Shown: in pieces, positions 6,955 to 15,841 of the stretch
Numbering within the stretch: the first letter of the stretch is position 1
Layout of the letters: every line of letters starts with the position of its first letter
The notes under the pieces: generated by a model
The model's input: the letters and a program-made list of their open reading frames with translations, nothing else
What the model was told of the DNA's origin: nothing
Databases searched by the model: none
Origin: CAVQCX01 sp050050175
GTDB lineage: Bacteria; Pseudomonadota; Gammaproteobacteria; Chromatiales; Chromatiaceae
NCBI GenBank assembly: GCA_050050175.1
Contig: JASFUT010000008.1
Coordinates: 1-26,520, forward strand
Direction: 5' to 3'
DNA: 26,520 bases
Position numbers and translations under genes: made by a program

Positions 6955-7523
6955 GCAAGCGATCAGTCACAGGGCCCCTCATCGGCTTCGGGCTGCTGGC
7001 CCTGGCGGCCGCCGCAGGCGCCCAGAGCTACTTTCACTACGCGGCGGCCGGCGACTCCGGCGCCCCGCCGGTGGCCGACGCGACGCCGGTGCCCGATGCG
7101 GGCCGGCTGGACCCCTGGGCGGCCCTGCATGCCGACATGATGCGCATACGGGAGCAGATGGACCAGATGCTCGCCAACGACTTCCAGGATTTCCACGGCA
7201 TGCCGGGGACGGGAATCGTATCCGGCGGTGGAGAAGTCACTCTGCATGAGCAGGGCGACAACTACGTCGTCAAGGCGGAGATCCCCGGAGTCAAGGAGAG
7301 TGACGTCAGCGTCAACCTCGACGGACGCCTGCTGAGCATCTCGGCCCAGACCCGTGCCAGCGAGCAGGAGACGGGCGACAACGGCCAGGTGATCAGCCAG
7401 GAGAGCTACGTGGGCGCCTTCCAGCGCGCCTTCACGCTTCCGGGCCCGGTCAGCGCAGTCGGGATGCACAGTCGGTTCAAGGACGGAGTCCTGACCGTCA
7501 CCATCCCGAAGGCTACGTCGTAG
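6951..7523 (+). CDS. Membrane-anchored or exported Hsp20 small heat-shock protein
   Basis: A 190-residue alpha-crystallin protein. An N-terminal hydrophobic segment at about residues 8-25 (GPLIGFGLLALAAAAGA) is a signal anchor or signal peptide. A linker and an amphipathic stretch (ALHADMMRIREQMDQML) follow, then the Hsp20 fold at about 100-187 (NYVVKAEIPGVKESDVSVNL, GRLLSISAQ, FQRAFTLPGPV, FKDGVLTVTIPK). Small heat-shock proteins hold unfolding proteins without ATP; most are cytoplasmic, so this one probably serves the periplasm or membrane face. The chain ends IPKATS, lacking the usual C-terminal I-x-I oligomerisation tail. ATG 6951 has a perfect AAGGAGGT 4 bases upstream and overlaps the DedA stop, giving a tight zwf-DedA-Hsp20 unit. 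Confidence 0.9.
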   Translation: MSKRSVTGPLIGFGLLALAAAAGAQSYFHYAAAGDSGAPPVADATPVPDAGRLDPWAALHADMMRIREQMDQMLANDFQDFHGMPGTGIVSGGGEVTLHEQGDNYVVKAEIPGVKESDVSVNLDGRLLSISAQTRASEQETGDNGQVISQESYVGAFQRAFTLPGPVSAVGMHSRFKDGVLTVTIPKATS

Positions 7524-7667
7524 CGGCCCGCCGGTGGCCGAGCTGGGAATGACGTACGCGCAGGCACCGCGTGTCGGGGCGGGGTTGCTCCGGGTCCCGG
7601 CCCGTGATGCCCTGCGGCGGCCGAACCCGAGCTGCCGCTCTCCCCGTTTCTCCGGGAATGACGTCCC

Positions 7668-10025
7668 GTGACGGAAGAGCTTGCGGCGCCCGGTGCACCG
7701 GGCATTCCACCCACCTGGTGCAGCAGTGACAAGGACCTGGTGGGCACCGCCATGGGTCCGGCACGCGTCTGGTACACGCTGGGCCATGGCATCGTCAACG
7801 AAGTCTATTATCCCCGCATCGACATCCCCCAGATCCGTGATCTCGGCTTCATCGTGGCCGACGACGCGGGCTTCTGGGTGGAGGTCAAGCGCCTGGGAGA
7901 CTGCGAGGTGAAGCTGCCGGCCCCGGGCATTCCCCTGCCCAGGGTGGTCCATCGGCACGAGCGCTTCACCCTGACCCTGAGGGCCTGCCCGGACCCCGAG
8001 CGCGACGTCCTGGTGGTCGAGCTCTCCCTGGACGGCGACGCGGCGTTGCGTCCCTATGTCCTGCTCGCTCCCCACCTCGGCGGGAGCGGCCGTGACGACC
8101 GGGCATGGGCCGGGCGTCACCACGGGCGCAAGATCCTCTGGGCCGAGCAGGCGCCCTTCGGTCTGGCACTGGCGGCGGTGGACGAGGCGTTCCGGGACGC
8201 GTTCGGGATCACCTCGGCCGGATACGTGGGCGCCAGCGACGCCTGGCAGGATTTTGCCACCAACGGTCGGATGACCTGGTCATATCCCGCCGCCGGGCCC
8301 GGCAACGTCGCGCTGGCCGGCGGGCTGCCGCGCCGCGCCTGCCTGGTACTGGGCCTGGCAACCTCCAAGGAGGCCGCCGCCACCCTGGCCGTGGCGGCGC
8401 TGGCGCAATCCTTCGATGCCCTGTGGGAGCAGCAGACCGCCGCCTGGGAGCAGTGGCACCGCGAGCGCGAGGCGCGCACTCCCGCCCAGACCCTCCCCGC
8501 CGGATTGGCGGCTCAATACCGGACCTCCGCGATGGTGCTCAAGTGCCACCGCGACAAGACGTTCACGGGCGCCATGGTGGCCAGCCTCTCGGTGCCCTGG
8601 GGCAATACGGGAAGCGAGCGCAGCGGGTATCACCTCGTGTGGCCTCGTGACCTGGTGGAGTCGGCCACTGCCCTGCTGGCTCTGGGCGGCGAGGCCGAGG
8701 CGCGCAATGTACTGCGCTACCTGATCGCCACCCAGAACGCCGACGGGCACTGGCACCAGAACCAATGGCTCGGCGGCAAGCCCTACTGGACCGGGATTCA
8801 GCTGGACGAGGCCGCCTTCCCGGTGCTGCTGGCCGCGGCCCTGGCGGAGCGCGGATGCCTGGACGGCATCCCGACCGAGGCCATGGTGCGCCGTGCGCTC
8901 GGATTCATCGTCCGCGAAGGTCCCGCCAGCCCCCAGGACCGCTGGGAAGAGGACGCCGGCGTCAACACCTTCACCCTGGCCGTGTGCATCGCCGCCCTGG
9001 TGGCGGGGGCGGCGATGCTGCCGAAGCCCGACCGGGATCTGGCCCTGGGGATGGCGGATTTCTGGAATGCCCGTCTGGAGGACTGGACCGTGGCCCGGGA
9101 TACGGAGCTCGCGCGCCGACACGGCATCGCCGGCTACTACGTGCGCGAGGCGCCGCCTGGCGTGGTCGCCGAGCCCGGGTCGCTGTACCGCGCGCTGCCG
9201 ATCAAGAACCGTGCCGAGGATCTGCATGCCTCCGCCGCCGATCAGGTGGCCCTGGATGTCCTGCAGCTGGTCCGCCTCGGCCTGCGGAGGGCCGACGACC
9301 GGCTGATCCGCGATTCGGTGCGGCTGGCCGACGCCCTGCTGCGCAGCGACACCCCGATGGGGGCTGTATGGCACCGATATACCGGCGACGGCTACGGCGA
9401 GCACCCCGACGGCAGTCCGTTCGACGGGACCGGCGTGGGCCGCGGCTGGCCCCTGCTGACGGGCGAGCGCGGTCACTATGCCCTGATGGCGGGGGACGAC
9501 CCCTTGTCGTACCTGGAGGCCATGGCTGCCATGTCGGGCAGCGGGGGCCTGCTTCCGGAGCAGGTCTGGGACGCGCCGCCCATTCCCGCGCGGGGCCTGT
9601 TTCCCGGGCGTCCCACGGGCTCGGCCATGCCGCTTGCCTGGGCCCACGGAGAGTTCGTCAAGCTCGCCGCGTCACGCCATCTCGGCCGGCCTTTCGATCG
9701 CCCGGCGCTGGTATGGAGTCGCTACTCCGGGCACCGACCCGACCCCGGGACCTGGGTCTGGACTCCGGGGGCGCCCATCGGCTCCGTCGCCAAGGGCAAG
9801 GACCTGCTGCTGCTTCTGCCGCGCCCGGCCAGCGTGCACCTCGGGCTGGACGGCTGGCGGGAGGTGCGGGACCGCATGAGCAGCGAGGTGGGCCTCGGGC
9901 TGGAAGGCGTGCGCATCGGCGCGGAGGAGCTCGCGGGTCGGAACAGCCTGGAGCTCACCTGGCGCTGGAGGGATAGCGGGGCGTGGCTGGGGGAGGATTT
10001 TCGAGTACGCGTGCTCCCCGCCTGA
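7668..10025 (+). CDS. Glycoside hydrolase family 15 glucoamylase
   Basis: A 785-residue GH15 enzyme releasing glucose from alpha-1,4 (and some alpha-1,6) glucans. An N-terminal beta-sandwich domain (GIPPTWCSSDKDLVGTAMG, RVWYTLGHGIVNEVYYPR) precedes an (alpha/alpha)6 barrel. Barrel motifs: YHLVWPRDLVESA (WPRD 325-328), RWEEDAGVNTF (W426, E427/E428, the general acid region) and LLPEQVWD (E631, the expected general base). No signal peptide is visible, so the substrate is likely cytoplasmic glycogen or maltodextrin. The GTG start at 7668 keeps the conserved N-terminal block; the next in-frame ATG (7752) would cut it. The ribosome-binding site is weak (GGGAA). There is no sigma-54-like element in the 144-base gap before it, so it may depend on read-through or another promoter. 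Confidence 0.93.
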   Translation: MTEELAAPGAPGIPPTWCSSDKDLVGTAMGPARVWYTLGHGIVNEVYYPRIDIPQIRDLGFIVADDAGFWVEVKRLGDCEVKLPAPGIPLPRVVHRHERFTLTLRACPDPERDVLVVELSLDGDAALRPYVLLAPHLGGSGRDDRAWAGRHHGRKILWAEQAPFGLALAAVDEAFRDAFGITSAGYVGASDAWQDFATNGRMTWSYPAAGPGNVALAGGLPRRACLVLGLATSKEAAATLAVAALAQSFDALWEQQTAAWEQWHREREARTPAQTLPAGLAAQYRTSAMVLKCHRDKTFTGAMVASLSVPWGNTGSERSGYHLVWPRDLVESATALLALGGEAEARNVLRYLIATQNADGHWHQNQWLGGKPYWTGIQLDEAAFPVLLAAALAERGCLDGIPTEAMVRRALGFIVREGPASPQDRWEEDAGVNTFTLAVCIAALVAGAAMLPKPDRDLALGMADFWNARLEDWTVARDTELARRHGIAGYYVREAPPGVVAEPGSLYRALPIKNRAEDLHASAADQVALDVLQLVRLGLRRADDRLIRDSVRLADALLRSDTPMGAVWHRYTGDGYGEHPDGSPFDGTGVGRGWPLLTGERGHYALMAGDDPLSYLEAMAAMSGSGGLLPEQVWDAPPIPARGLFPGRPTGSAMPLAWAHGEFVKLAASRHLGRPFDRPALVWSRYSGHRPDPGTWVWTPGAPIGSVAKGKDLLLLLPRPASVHLGLDGWREVRDRMSSEVGLGLEGVRIGAEELAGRNSLELTWRWRDSGAWLGEDFRVRVLPA

Positions 10026-10064
10026 GCTCGGGGGCCCCGGCAGGTCCGTACCCCCTCCCCGAAA

Positions 10065-10203
10065 GAGGCTGTCGCAGCAGTCCCCCTTGCGCAGGGGGAG
10101 GGCTGGGGTGAGGAGATGGACCAGGATGACTGCACTGATTTCATGGTGCTTCATCCCGGCCCTCTCCCAAGGGGAGACGGCCGAGCTCTGCTGCGACACC
10201 CTC
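10065..10203. repeat. Imperfect inverted-repeat element between convergent genes
   Basis: Outer arms GAGGCTGTCGCAGCAG (10065-10080) and CTGCTGCGACACCCTC (10188-10203) pair at 15 of 16 positions. Inner arms contain CCCTTGCGCAGGGGGAGGGC (10084-10103) against GGCCCTCTCCCAAGGGGA (10159-10176). The 'CCCTCTCC...GGGGTGAGG' theme is common in intergenic palindromic units of high-GC proteobacteria. It lacks a gene and sits between the glucoamylase and phosphoketolase 3' ends, where it could also act as a two-way terminator. MITE or REP-type is inference. Confidence 0.6.
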
Positions 10204-10275
10204 CGAAGCGCGCGGCCACCGGGCGGCGCAGTACGAGGACAGTGGGCCGTGCGGGCCCGCCGGGGGTCGGGGAGG

Positions 10276-12657
10276 TCATTGCGCCGGCCACTTCCAGCCC
10301 GTGAACTCCGGCCGGTCATAGCCTTCCTCGTAGGCGAACTGCTTGCACGCCAGGATCTCGTCCTTCATGCGCTCTTTCACGTGAGCCCCTGCCACCTTCA
10401 GCGCCGGCACACGGTCGATCACGTCGATGACCAGGTCGAAGCGGTCGATCTGGTTCTGGATCGCCAGCTCCATGGGTGTGTTGATGTTTCCGTGCTCCTT
10501 GTATCCGCGCACGTGCAGGTTGCGGGAGTTGGTGCGCCGGTACGTCAGCTTGTGGATCAGGTAGGGATAGCCGTGGAAGTTGAACACGACCGGCTTGTCG
10601 ACGGTGAACAGGCTGTCGAAATCCGCATCCGACAGCCCGTGGGCGTGCTCGCTCCGGGGCACCAGTCGGAAGAGATCCACCACGTTGACGAAGCGGACCT
10701 TGAGCTCGGGGAAATGCTCGCGCAGCAGGGCCGTGGCGGCCAGGGCCTCCATGGTGGGGATATCGCCCGCCGCGGCGACGACCACGTCCGGCTCGCCGCC
10801 CTGGTCGTTGCTGGCCCAGTCCCAGATTCCGACGCCCTTGGTGCAGTGCCGGATGGCCTGGTCCATGGACAGGTACTGCAGGTGGTACTGCTTGTCGGAC
10901 ACGATCACGTTGACGTAGTTGGTGCTGCGCAGGCAGTGATCGGCGACCGAAAGCAGGCAGTTGGCGTCCGGGGGGAGGTAGATCCGGGTGACGCGCGGAC
11001 TCTTGTTGGTGACGACATCCAGGAATCCCGGGTCCTGGTGGCTGAAGCCGTTGTGGTCCTGGCGCCAGACCGTGGAGGTCACCAGCAGGTTCAACGAAGA
11101 GACAGGGGCGCGCCAGGGAACGTCCAGGCACTTCTCGAGCCACTTGGCGTGCTGATTGAACATGGAGTCGATCACGTGCACGAACGCCTCGTAGGAGGCG
11201 AACAGCCCGTGGCGGCCGGTCAGCAGGTAGCCTTCCAGCCAGCCCTCCAGCGTATGCTCGCTCAGCATCTCCATGACCCGGCCTTCGGGCGAGAGCTCGC
11301 TGCCGTCGGCGTCCTCGGGCCTTATCTCCGCCATCCACGCCTTCTTGCTCGCCTCATAGACGTTGCTCAGGCGATTGGACGCCGTCTCGTCCGGGCAGAA
11401 GAAGCGGAAGGTCGTCGGATTGGCGATCATCAGGTCACGCAGGAGCAGCCCCAGGGGATGGGTGTTCTCCACCAGCTTCTGGCCGGGGTGGACGACCTCG
11501 ATGGCATAGTCGCGGAAGTCCGGCATCCGCAGCGCCTGGCGCACCAGGCCGGCGTTGGACAGGGGATTGGCGCTCATGCGCCGGGCGCCGGTCGGAGCGA
11601 GGCCGCGCAGCTCCGGGACCAGCCGGCCGTTGTCGGCGAACAGGCGCTCGGGCTCGTAGCTCCTCAGCCAGTCCTCGAGGAGCCTGAGGTGTGCCGGGTC
11701 GTCGTGCACGTCGAAGGGGATCTGATGGGCCCGCCAGAAGCCCTCCAGCCTGTGCCCGTCGACCTCCTTGGGGCCGGTCCAGCCCTTGGGGGAGCGCAGG
11801 ATGATCATCGGCCACCGGGGCAGGCCGTGCACGCCCCGGCTGCGTGCATCACCCTGTATCGCCCGGATGTCGGCCAGGGCTGATTCCAGGGTGCGCGCCA
11901 TGAGCGGGTGCATCGCGGCGGGGTCCGACCCCTCCACGAGGTACGGCTTGTACCCGTAGCCCTCGAAGAGGCTCTCCAGCTGCTCCGTGCCGATCCGCGC
12001 CAGGATCGTGGGGTTGGCGATCTTGTAGCCGTTGAGATGCAGGATCGGCAGCACCGCACCGTCCCGGGCGGGGTTCAGGAACTTGTTGGAGTGCCAGGCC
12101 GTGGCCAGCGGTCCGGTCTCGGCCTCGCCGTCGCCCACCATGACGGCAACGATGAGGTCGGGATGGTCGTAGGCGGCGCCGAAGGCATGCGACAGGCTGT
12201 ACCCGAGCTCTCCCCCCTCGTGGATCGACCCCGGCGTCTCCGGCGTGCAGTGGCTTCCGATCCCGCCCGGATGGGAGAATTGCTTGAAGAACCTCCGCAT
12301 CCCTTCCTCGTCGGTGCCCTTGTCCGGGTAGACCTCGGAGTAGGTGCCTTCGAGATAGGCCTGGGAGAGCGTCGCGGGCGCCCCGTGTCCCGGACCGGAC
12401 AGGAAGATCATGTTCAGATCATGTGCCTTGATCAGCCGGTTCAGGTGCACCCAGGTGAAGGTCTGGCCCGCATCGGAGCCCCAGTGGCCGATCAGGCGGT
12501 GCTTTACGTGCTCGATCGTCAGGGGCTCCCGGAGCAGGGGGTTGTCTCGCAGATAGAGCATCCCGACGCACAGGTAGAGGCTCGCGCGCCAGTAGTCGTT
12601 CATCTTCTGCAGCTCGTCGGGGCTCAATGGTTCTGCGGTGGCGGCTTCGGTGCTCAT
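10276..12657 (-). CDS. xfp: Xylulose-5-phosphate/fructose-6-phosphate phosphoketolase
   Basis: A 793-residue thiamine-diphosphate enzyme of full family length. It cleaves xylulose 5-phosphate (or fructose 6-phosphate) with phosphate into acetyl phosphate and glyceraldehyde 3-phosphate (or erythrose 4-phosphate). Signatures: GHWGSDAGQTF, LSGPGHGAPA, SHPGGIGSHCTPETPGS, and the ThDP motif GDGEAETGPLATAWHSNKF beginning at residue 175. The C-terminal domain (NFHGYPYLIHKLTYRR, HGNINTPMELAI) is intact. The start at 12657 is favoured over ATG 12663 because AAGGAG is 8 bases from the former and only 2 from the latter. It follows the P-type ATPase gene by 74 bases on the same strand, probably in one operon. 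No acetate kinase or phosphotransacetylase is nearby. Confidence 0.97.
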   Translation of the reverse strand: MSTEAATAEPLSPDELQKMNDYWRASLYLCVGMLYLRDNPLLREPLTIEHVKHRLIGHWGSDAGQTFTWVHLNRLIKAHDLNMIFLSGPGHGAPATLSQAYLEGTYSEVYPDKGTDEEGMRRFFKQFSHPGGIGSHCTPETPGSIHEGGELGYSLSHAFGAAYDHPDLIVAVMVGDGEAETGPLATAWHSNKFLNPARDGAVLPILHLNGYKIANPTILARIGTEQLESLFEGYGYKPYLVEGSDPAAMHPLMARTLESALADIRAIQGDARSRGVHGLPRWPMIILRSPKGWTGPKEVDGHRLEGFWRAHQIPFDVHDDPAHLRLLEDWLRSYEPERLFADNGRLVPELRGLAPTGARRMSANPLSNAGLVRQALRMPDFRDYAIEVVHPGQKLVENTHPLGLLLRDLMIANPTTFRFFCPDETASNRLSNVYEASKKAWMAEIRPEDADGSELSPEGRVMEMLSEHTLEGWLEGYLLTGRHGLFASYEAFVHVIDSMFNQHAKWLEKCLDVPWRAPVSSLNLLVTSTVWRQDHNGFSHQDPGFLDVVTNKSPRVTRIYLPPDANCLLSVADHCLRSTNYVNVIVSDKQYHLQYLSMDQAIRHCTKGVGIWDWASNDQGGEPDVVVAAAGDIPTMEALAATALLREHFPELKVRFVNVVDLFRLVPRSEHAHGLSDADFDSLFTVDKPVVFNFHGYPYLIHKLTYRRTNSRNLHVRGYKEHGNINTPMELAIQNQIDRFDLVIDVIDRVPALKVAGAHVKERMKDEILACKQFAYEEGYDRPEFTGWKWPAQ

Positions 12658-12731
12658 GTGCATTGCTCCTTCGGTTGTCCCGAGATTTGTCGATCCGGCT
12701 GCGACGGCTGACGCCGGCCCGCGGGGGCGCA

Positions 12732-15227
12732 TCACCGCGCCCCATGCGGATGCAGGTGCTTGCCGAGGGCATGCAGGAAGCTGCGGTGGTGCGGTGTGGT
12801 TCTGTCGAAGCGACGGTACACGGACATCTTCGCGGCGTCGGTCACGAACGACCAGAGGATGGAGTAGCCCCAGACCAGGGCGATCTCCCTCCAGCCGATG
12901 GGTGCGACCAGCCCGAAGCCGTAGGCGCACAGCACCGTCGCGGCCAGCTTGGTGAGCAGCGCCGCCCAGATCATGATGGGGGCCGGGTAGGGCCGCGCGA
13001 CATACCAGCTGCGGCTGCGAGAGACGAACAGCGTCAGATGGCCGGCTACGGCCATCTTCAGGAAGACATAGGTCTGGACCTTGGGGATACTCAGGTGCAG
13101 CCAATCCAGGGCCAGATAGAGCATCAGGAAGCTGCCCAGGGTTCCGATCGCCCCCATCACCGTGGACACGGTGATGATGCGGTGCATGTTCCAGCGCACC
13201 GGCCTGCGATCCAGCCAGGTGTTGTCGTAGGCGATCGCCATGATGGGCACGTCGTTGAAGAACGCCAGCAGGATGATCATGACCGCGGTGATCGGATAGA
13301 AGTCGAACACGATCATCGCCAGGACCACGAAGATCATGATCCGGATGGTCTCGGTGATGCGGTAGATGGCGTATGAGCTCATGCGCTCGAAGATGCGCCG
13401 CGCCTCTTCCACCGCGTTGACGATGGTCGACAGTCCGGGGGCGGTGAGCACCAGGTCGGCGGCGGAGCGTGCGGCGTCGGTCGCGCCGGAGACGGCAATT
13501 CCGACGTCGGCCTGCTTGAGCGCGGGGGCGTCGTTGACCCCGTCGCCGGTCATCGCCACCAGGTGGCCGCGCTCCTGCAGGGCCTTGACGATGGCGTACT
13601 TGTGCTCCGGAAACACCTGGGCGAAGCCGTCCGCCGCCTCGATGCGCTCGGCGGCGTCGGGCGGCGCCCGGCCGCTGTCGGCGTCGAACAGCGCGGTGGC
13701 CGGCTGGATGTCCGTGCCCAGACCGAGCCTGGCCGCGATCTCGCGGGCTATGGCGGCGTTGTCGCCGGTGACCATCTTCATCTTTATGCCGTACCTGCCG
13801 GCCTCACGGATGGTCTGCGCGGAGTCGGCGCGCGGGGGATCGAAGAGCGGCAGGATGCCGAGAAACCGCCAGCGGCCGCCTTCGTCCGTGCGCGCCACCC
13901 CCAGCGTGCGGTAGCCTTTGGCGGCCTGTCGGTCGATGAGGGCGCCGGCGCGCTCGGCGGTGGCCTGGTCGACGTCGGAAAGCTGCAGGATCACCTGCGG
14001 GGCGCCCTTGCTCACCTTGAAAGAGCCGCCGTCGTCGGCGGCAATCTCCGCTTCGGTGCGCTTGCTCACGGGATCGAACGGCACGAAGCGCGTCTGGGTA
14101 TAGCGGCCGAGCATCGTCTGGTCGGTCAGCCCGCCGAGCACCGCGAGGTCGATGGCGTCCCCGTCCTCGGCCCGGGAGGCCAGCGCCGCGGCCAGGATCA
14201 GGTCCTGGGCGTCACTGGCGGCGAAGACCGCGGGCTCGCCCAGCGTGAGCGCGTTGCGGGTGAGCGTGCCGGTCTTGTCCGAGCACAGGATATCGACCCC
14301 CGCCATCTCCTCGATCGACTGCAGGCGCGCGACGATGGCCTTCATCCGCGACAGCGCCAGCGCGCCCACCGCCATGGTGACCGACAGCACGGCGGGCATG
14401 GCGACGGGAATGGAGGCGACGGTCAGGATCAGCGCGAACTGCACCAGCTCGAGCGGCGGCGCATGGCGGAAGAGCTGCACCACCAGCAGTATGGCCACCA
14501 GGCCGAGACTCAGGTAGATCAGGTAGTCGCCGATGGCCAGGACCGCCTTCTGGAAGTGCGATGCCGCGCCGGCCGTCTCCACCAGCCTGGCCGTGTGGCC
14601 GAAGAAGGTGTCACTCCCGGTGGCCGTGACCAGCGCGACCATCTCGCCCTGCCTGGCCACCGAGCCGGAGTACACGAGCTCGCCCGACGTCTTGTTGACC
14701 GGAAGCGACTCGCCGGTCAGCGCGGACTGGTCCACTGACAGGTAGTCACCCTCGATGAGCTTGGCGTCGGCGGGGATGATGTCCCCGAGGCGCAGGCGGA
14801 TGACATCGCCGGGGACGAGCTCGGCCGCGTCCAGCTCTTTCCATCGGCCGTCGCGCCGCACACGTGCCCTGAGCGCCAGCTGACGCTTCAGCGCATCGAG
14901 CGCGTTGGCGGCCTTGTACTCCTGCCAGAAGCCGACGGCGGCATTGAACACCAGCAGGATGACGATGATCACGAAGTCGTCCCAGTGTCGCGCCAGGGCG
15001 GAGAGGATTGCCGCCGCCTCGATCATCCAGGGGATGGGCCCCCAGAAATAGCCCAGGAGCTTGCGCACCCGACTGGGCTTCGCCTCCTCCAGCGTGTTGC
15101 GGCCGACCTGGGAAAGGCGGGCGGCCGCCTGCTCCGTGCTCAGCCCCCCGGCGCCGGACTGCAGCCGGGTGAAGACCTCGTCGATGCCGAGCCCTGCGGC
15201 CTGCTTGCTGTCTATTGAGTCGGTCAT
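12732..15227 (-). CDS. Plasma-membrane proton-efflux P-type ATPase (type IIIA)
   Basis: An 831-residue P-type ATPase closest in pattern to fungal/plant/archaeal H+-ATPases. Features: cytoplasmic N-terminus, M1-M2 (GPIPWMIEAAAILSAL, FVIIVILLVFNAAVGFWQEY), actuator DQSALTGESLPV, M4 ASIPVAMPAVLSVTMAVGA, phosphorylation site DKTGTLT (D317), nucleotide domain (KVSKGAPQVIL), hinge GDGVNDAPALK from residue 561, then six C-terminal spans. It would pump H+ outward at the cost of ATP. Start 15227 (MTDSIDSKQAAG) follows GAGGG by about 5 bases; the frame stays open upstream but reads through promoter DNA and lacks homology. A sigma-54-like element lies at 15390-15375. First gene of an ATPase-phosphoketolase operon; cation specificity is inferred from family type. 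Confidence 0.92.
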   Translation of the reverse strand: MTDSIDSKQAAGLGIDEVFTRLQSGAGGLSTEQAAARLSQVGRNTLEEAKPSRVRKLLGYFWGPIPWMIEAAAILSALARHWDDFVIIVILLVFNAAVGFWQEYKAANALDALKRQLALRARVRRDGRWKELDAAELVPGDVIRLRLGDIIPADAKLIEGDYLSVDQSALTGESLPVNKTSGELVYSGSVARQGEMVALVTATGSDTFFGHTARLVETAGAASHFQKAVLAIGDYLIYLSLGLVAILLVVQLFRHAPPLELVQFALILTVASIPVAMPAVLSVTMAVGALALSRMKAIVARLQSIEEMAGVDILCSDKTGTLTRNALTLGEPAVFAASDAQDLILAAALASRAEDGDAIDLAVLGGLTDQTMLGRYTQTRFVPFDPVSKRTEAEIAADDGGSFKVSKGAPQVILQLSDVDQATAERAGALIDRQAAKGYRTLGVARTDEGGRWRFLGILPLFDPPRADSAQTIREAGRYGIKMKMVTGDNAAIAREIAARLGLGTDIQPATALFDADSGRAPPDAAERIEAADGFAQVFPEHKYAIVKALQERGHLVAMTGDGVNDAPALKQADVGIAVSGATDAARSAADLVLTAPGLSTIVNAVEEARRIFERMSSYAIYRITETIRIMIFVVLAMIVFDFYPITAVMIILLAFFNDVPIMAIAYDNTWLDRRPVRWNMHRIITVSTVMGAIGTLGSFLMLYLALDWLHLSIPKVQTYVFLKMAVAGHLTLFVSRSRSWYVARPYPAPIMIWAALLTKLAATVLCAYGFGLVAPIGWREIALVWGYSILWSFVTDAAKMSVYRRFDRTTPHHRSFLHALGKHLHPHGAR

Positions 15228-15374
15228 TGCACCCTCGTCGTCGCTGATGCGCAGCGGTAGCGGCTGGAGCCCTCGTGCCGGGCTTGCAGTCACCCGCCGG
15301 CCGAACCGGACAGCGGCGGGTCGCCCCGGACTGACGGCCTCGGCCCCGAGGGGCAAGGGCGTCACTCGGGGCGA

Positions 15375-15390
15375 TGCAGAAACGGTGCCA
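15375..15390 (-). promoter_or_regulatory. Candidate sigma-54 promoter of the ATPase-phosphoketolase operon
   Basis: Minus-strand TGGCACCGTTTCTGCA: perfect -24 TGGCAC, -12 CTGCA, exact spacing; two deviations in all (R to C, T to C). Predicted start near 15364, with a leader of about 137 bases before the ATG at 15227. Confidence 0.7.
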
Positions 15391-15600
15391 CGGGGGCTGC
15401 GAGGGCGGTCCCCCGGATCTCCCGGTGATTTCCCGGAGGCCCTGCGTCGACGAGCGGCCGGGATCGGGGCAGAAGCGCCGCTTGTCTTTGCCCCGCGGCC
15501 TGCGTGGCGTGCGCCGGCGACAGGACATCCGTCCGCCGGAGAGGCACCCGCACGGGCATGACGGGCGTCGATGACGTGGTCCCCCGCCACCTTGGCTCAT

Positions 15601-15620
15601 ATTCCCCGAACCGTTGGTTC
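15601..15620 (+). promoter_or_regulatory. Shared upstream motif, candidate activator site (copy 3)
   Basis: ATTCCCCGAACCG matches GTTCCCCGGACCG upstream of YfdX-1 at 11 of 13 positions. Here it continues as GAACC-GTT-GGTTC (15608-15620), a perfect dyad. It lies between two divergent sigma-54-like promoters. Confidence 0.5.
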
Positions 15621-15825
15621 TTTTCCGCAAACCGCCCGCTCACTCCGTCCCCCTTCCGGCCCGCTCCAGACGAAGCACGCTCCTCGCTATCCCCGGGATC
15701 CCGCCGTGCGTCCGTCCAGGCCGATCCGGCCGGGGGTGCGGCCCCCGGCCTTCGAAGACCGTCCTCCGGCAGGCGGCGGCGGTCAGCTGCGGTCCGCAGG
15801 TGGCTGGAGGAATGGCCGCGGGAAG

Positions 15826-15841
15826 TGGAACGGAGTTCGCA
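15826..15841 (+). promoter_or_regulatory. Candidate sigma-54 promoter of YfdX-2
   Basis: TGGAACGGAGTTCGCA: two mismatches to TGGCAC-R-N4-TTGCW, GG and GC intact at the right distance. Predicted start near 15852, a leader of about 92 bases. Confidence 0.6.

Noticed and set aside
10087..11883. Open frame antisense to phosphoketolase (plus strand)
   Set aside because: The minus strand holds unambiguous thiamine-enzyme motifs throughout. The plus frame has no ribosome-binding site and starts in the inverted-repeat element.
15228..15590. Upstream extension of the P-type ATPase to 15590
   Set aside because: The added ~120 codons are Arg/Pro-rich, lack homology and cover the sigma-54-like promoter.
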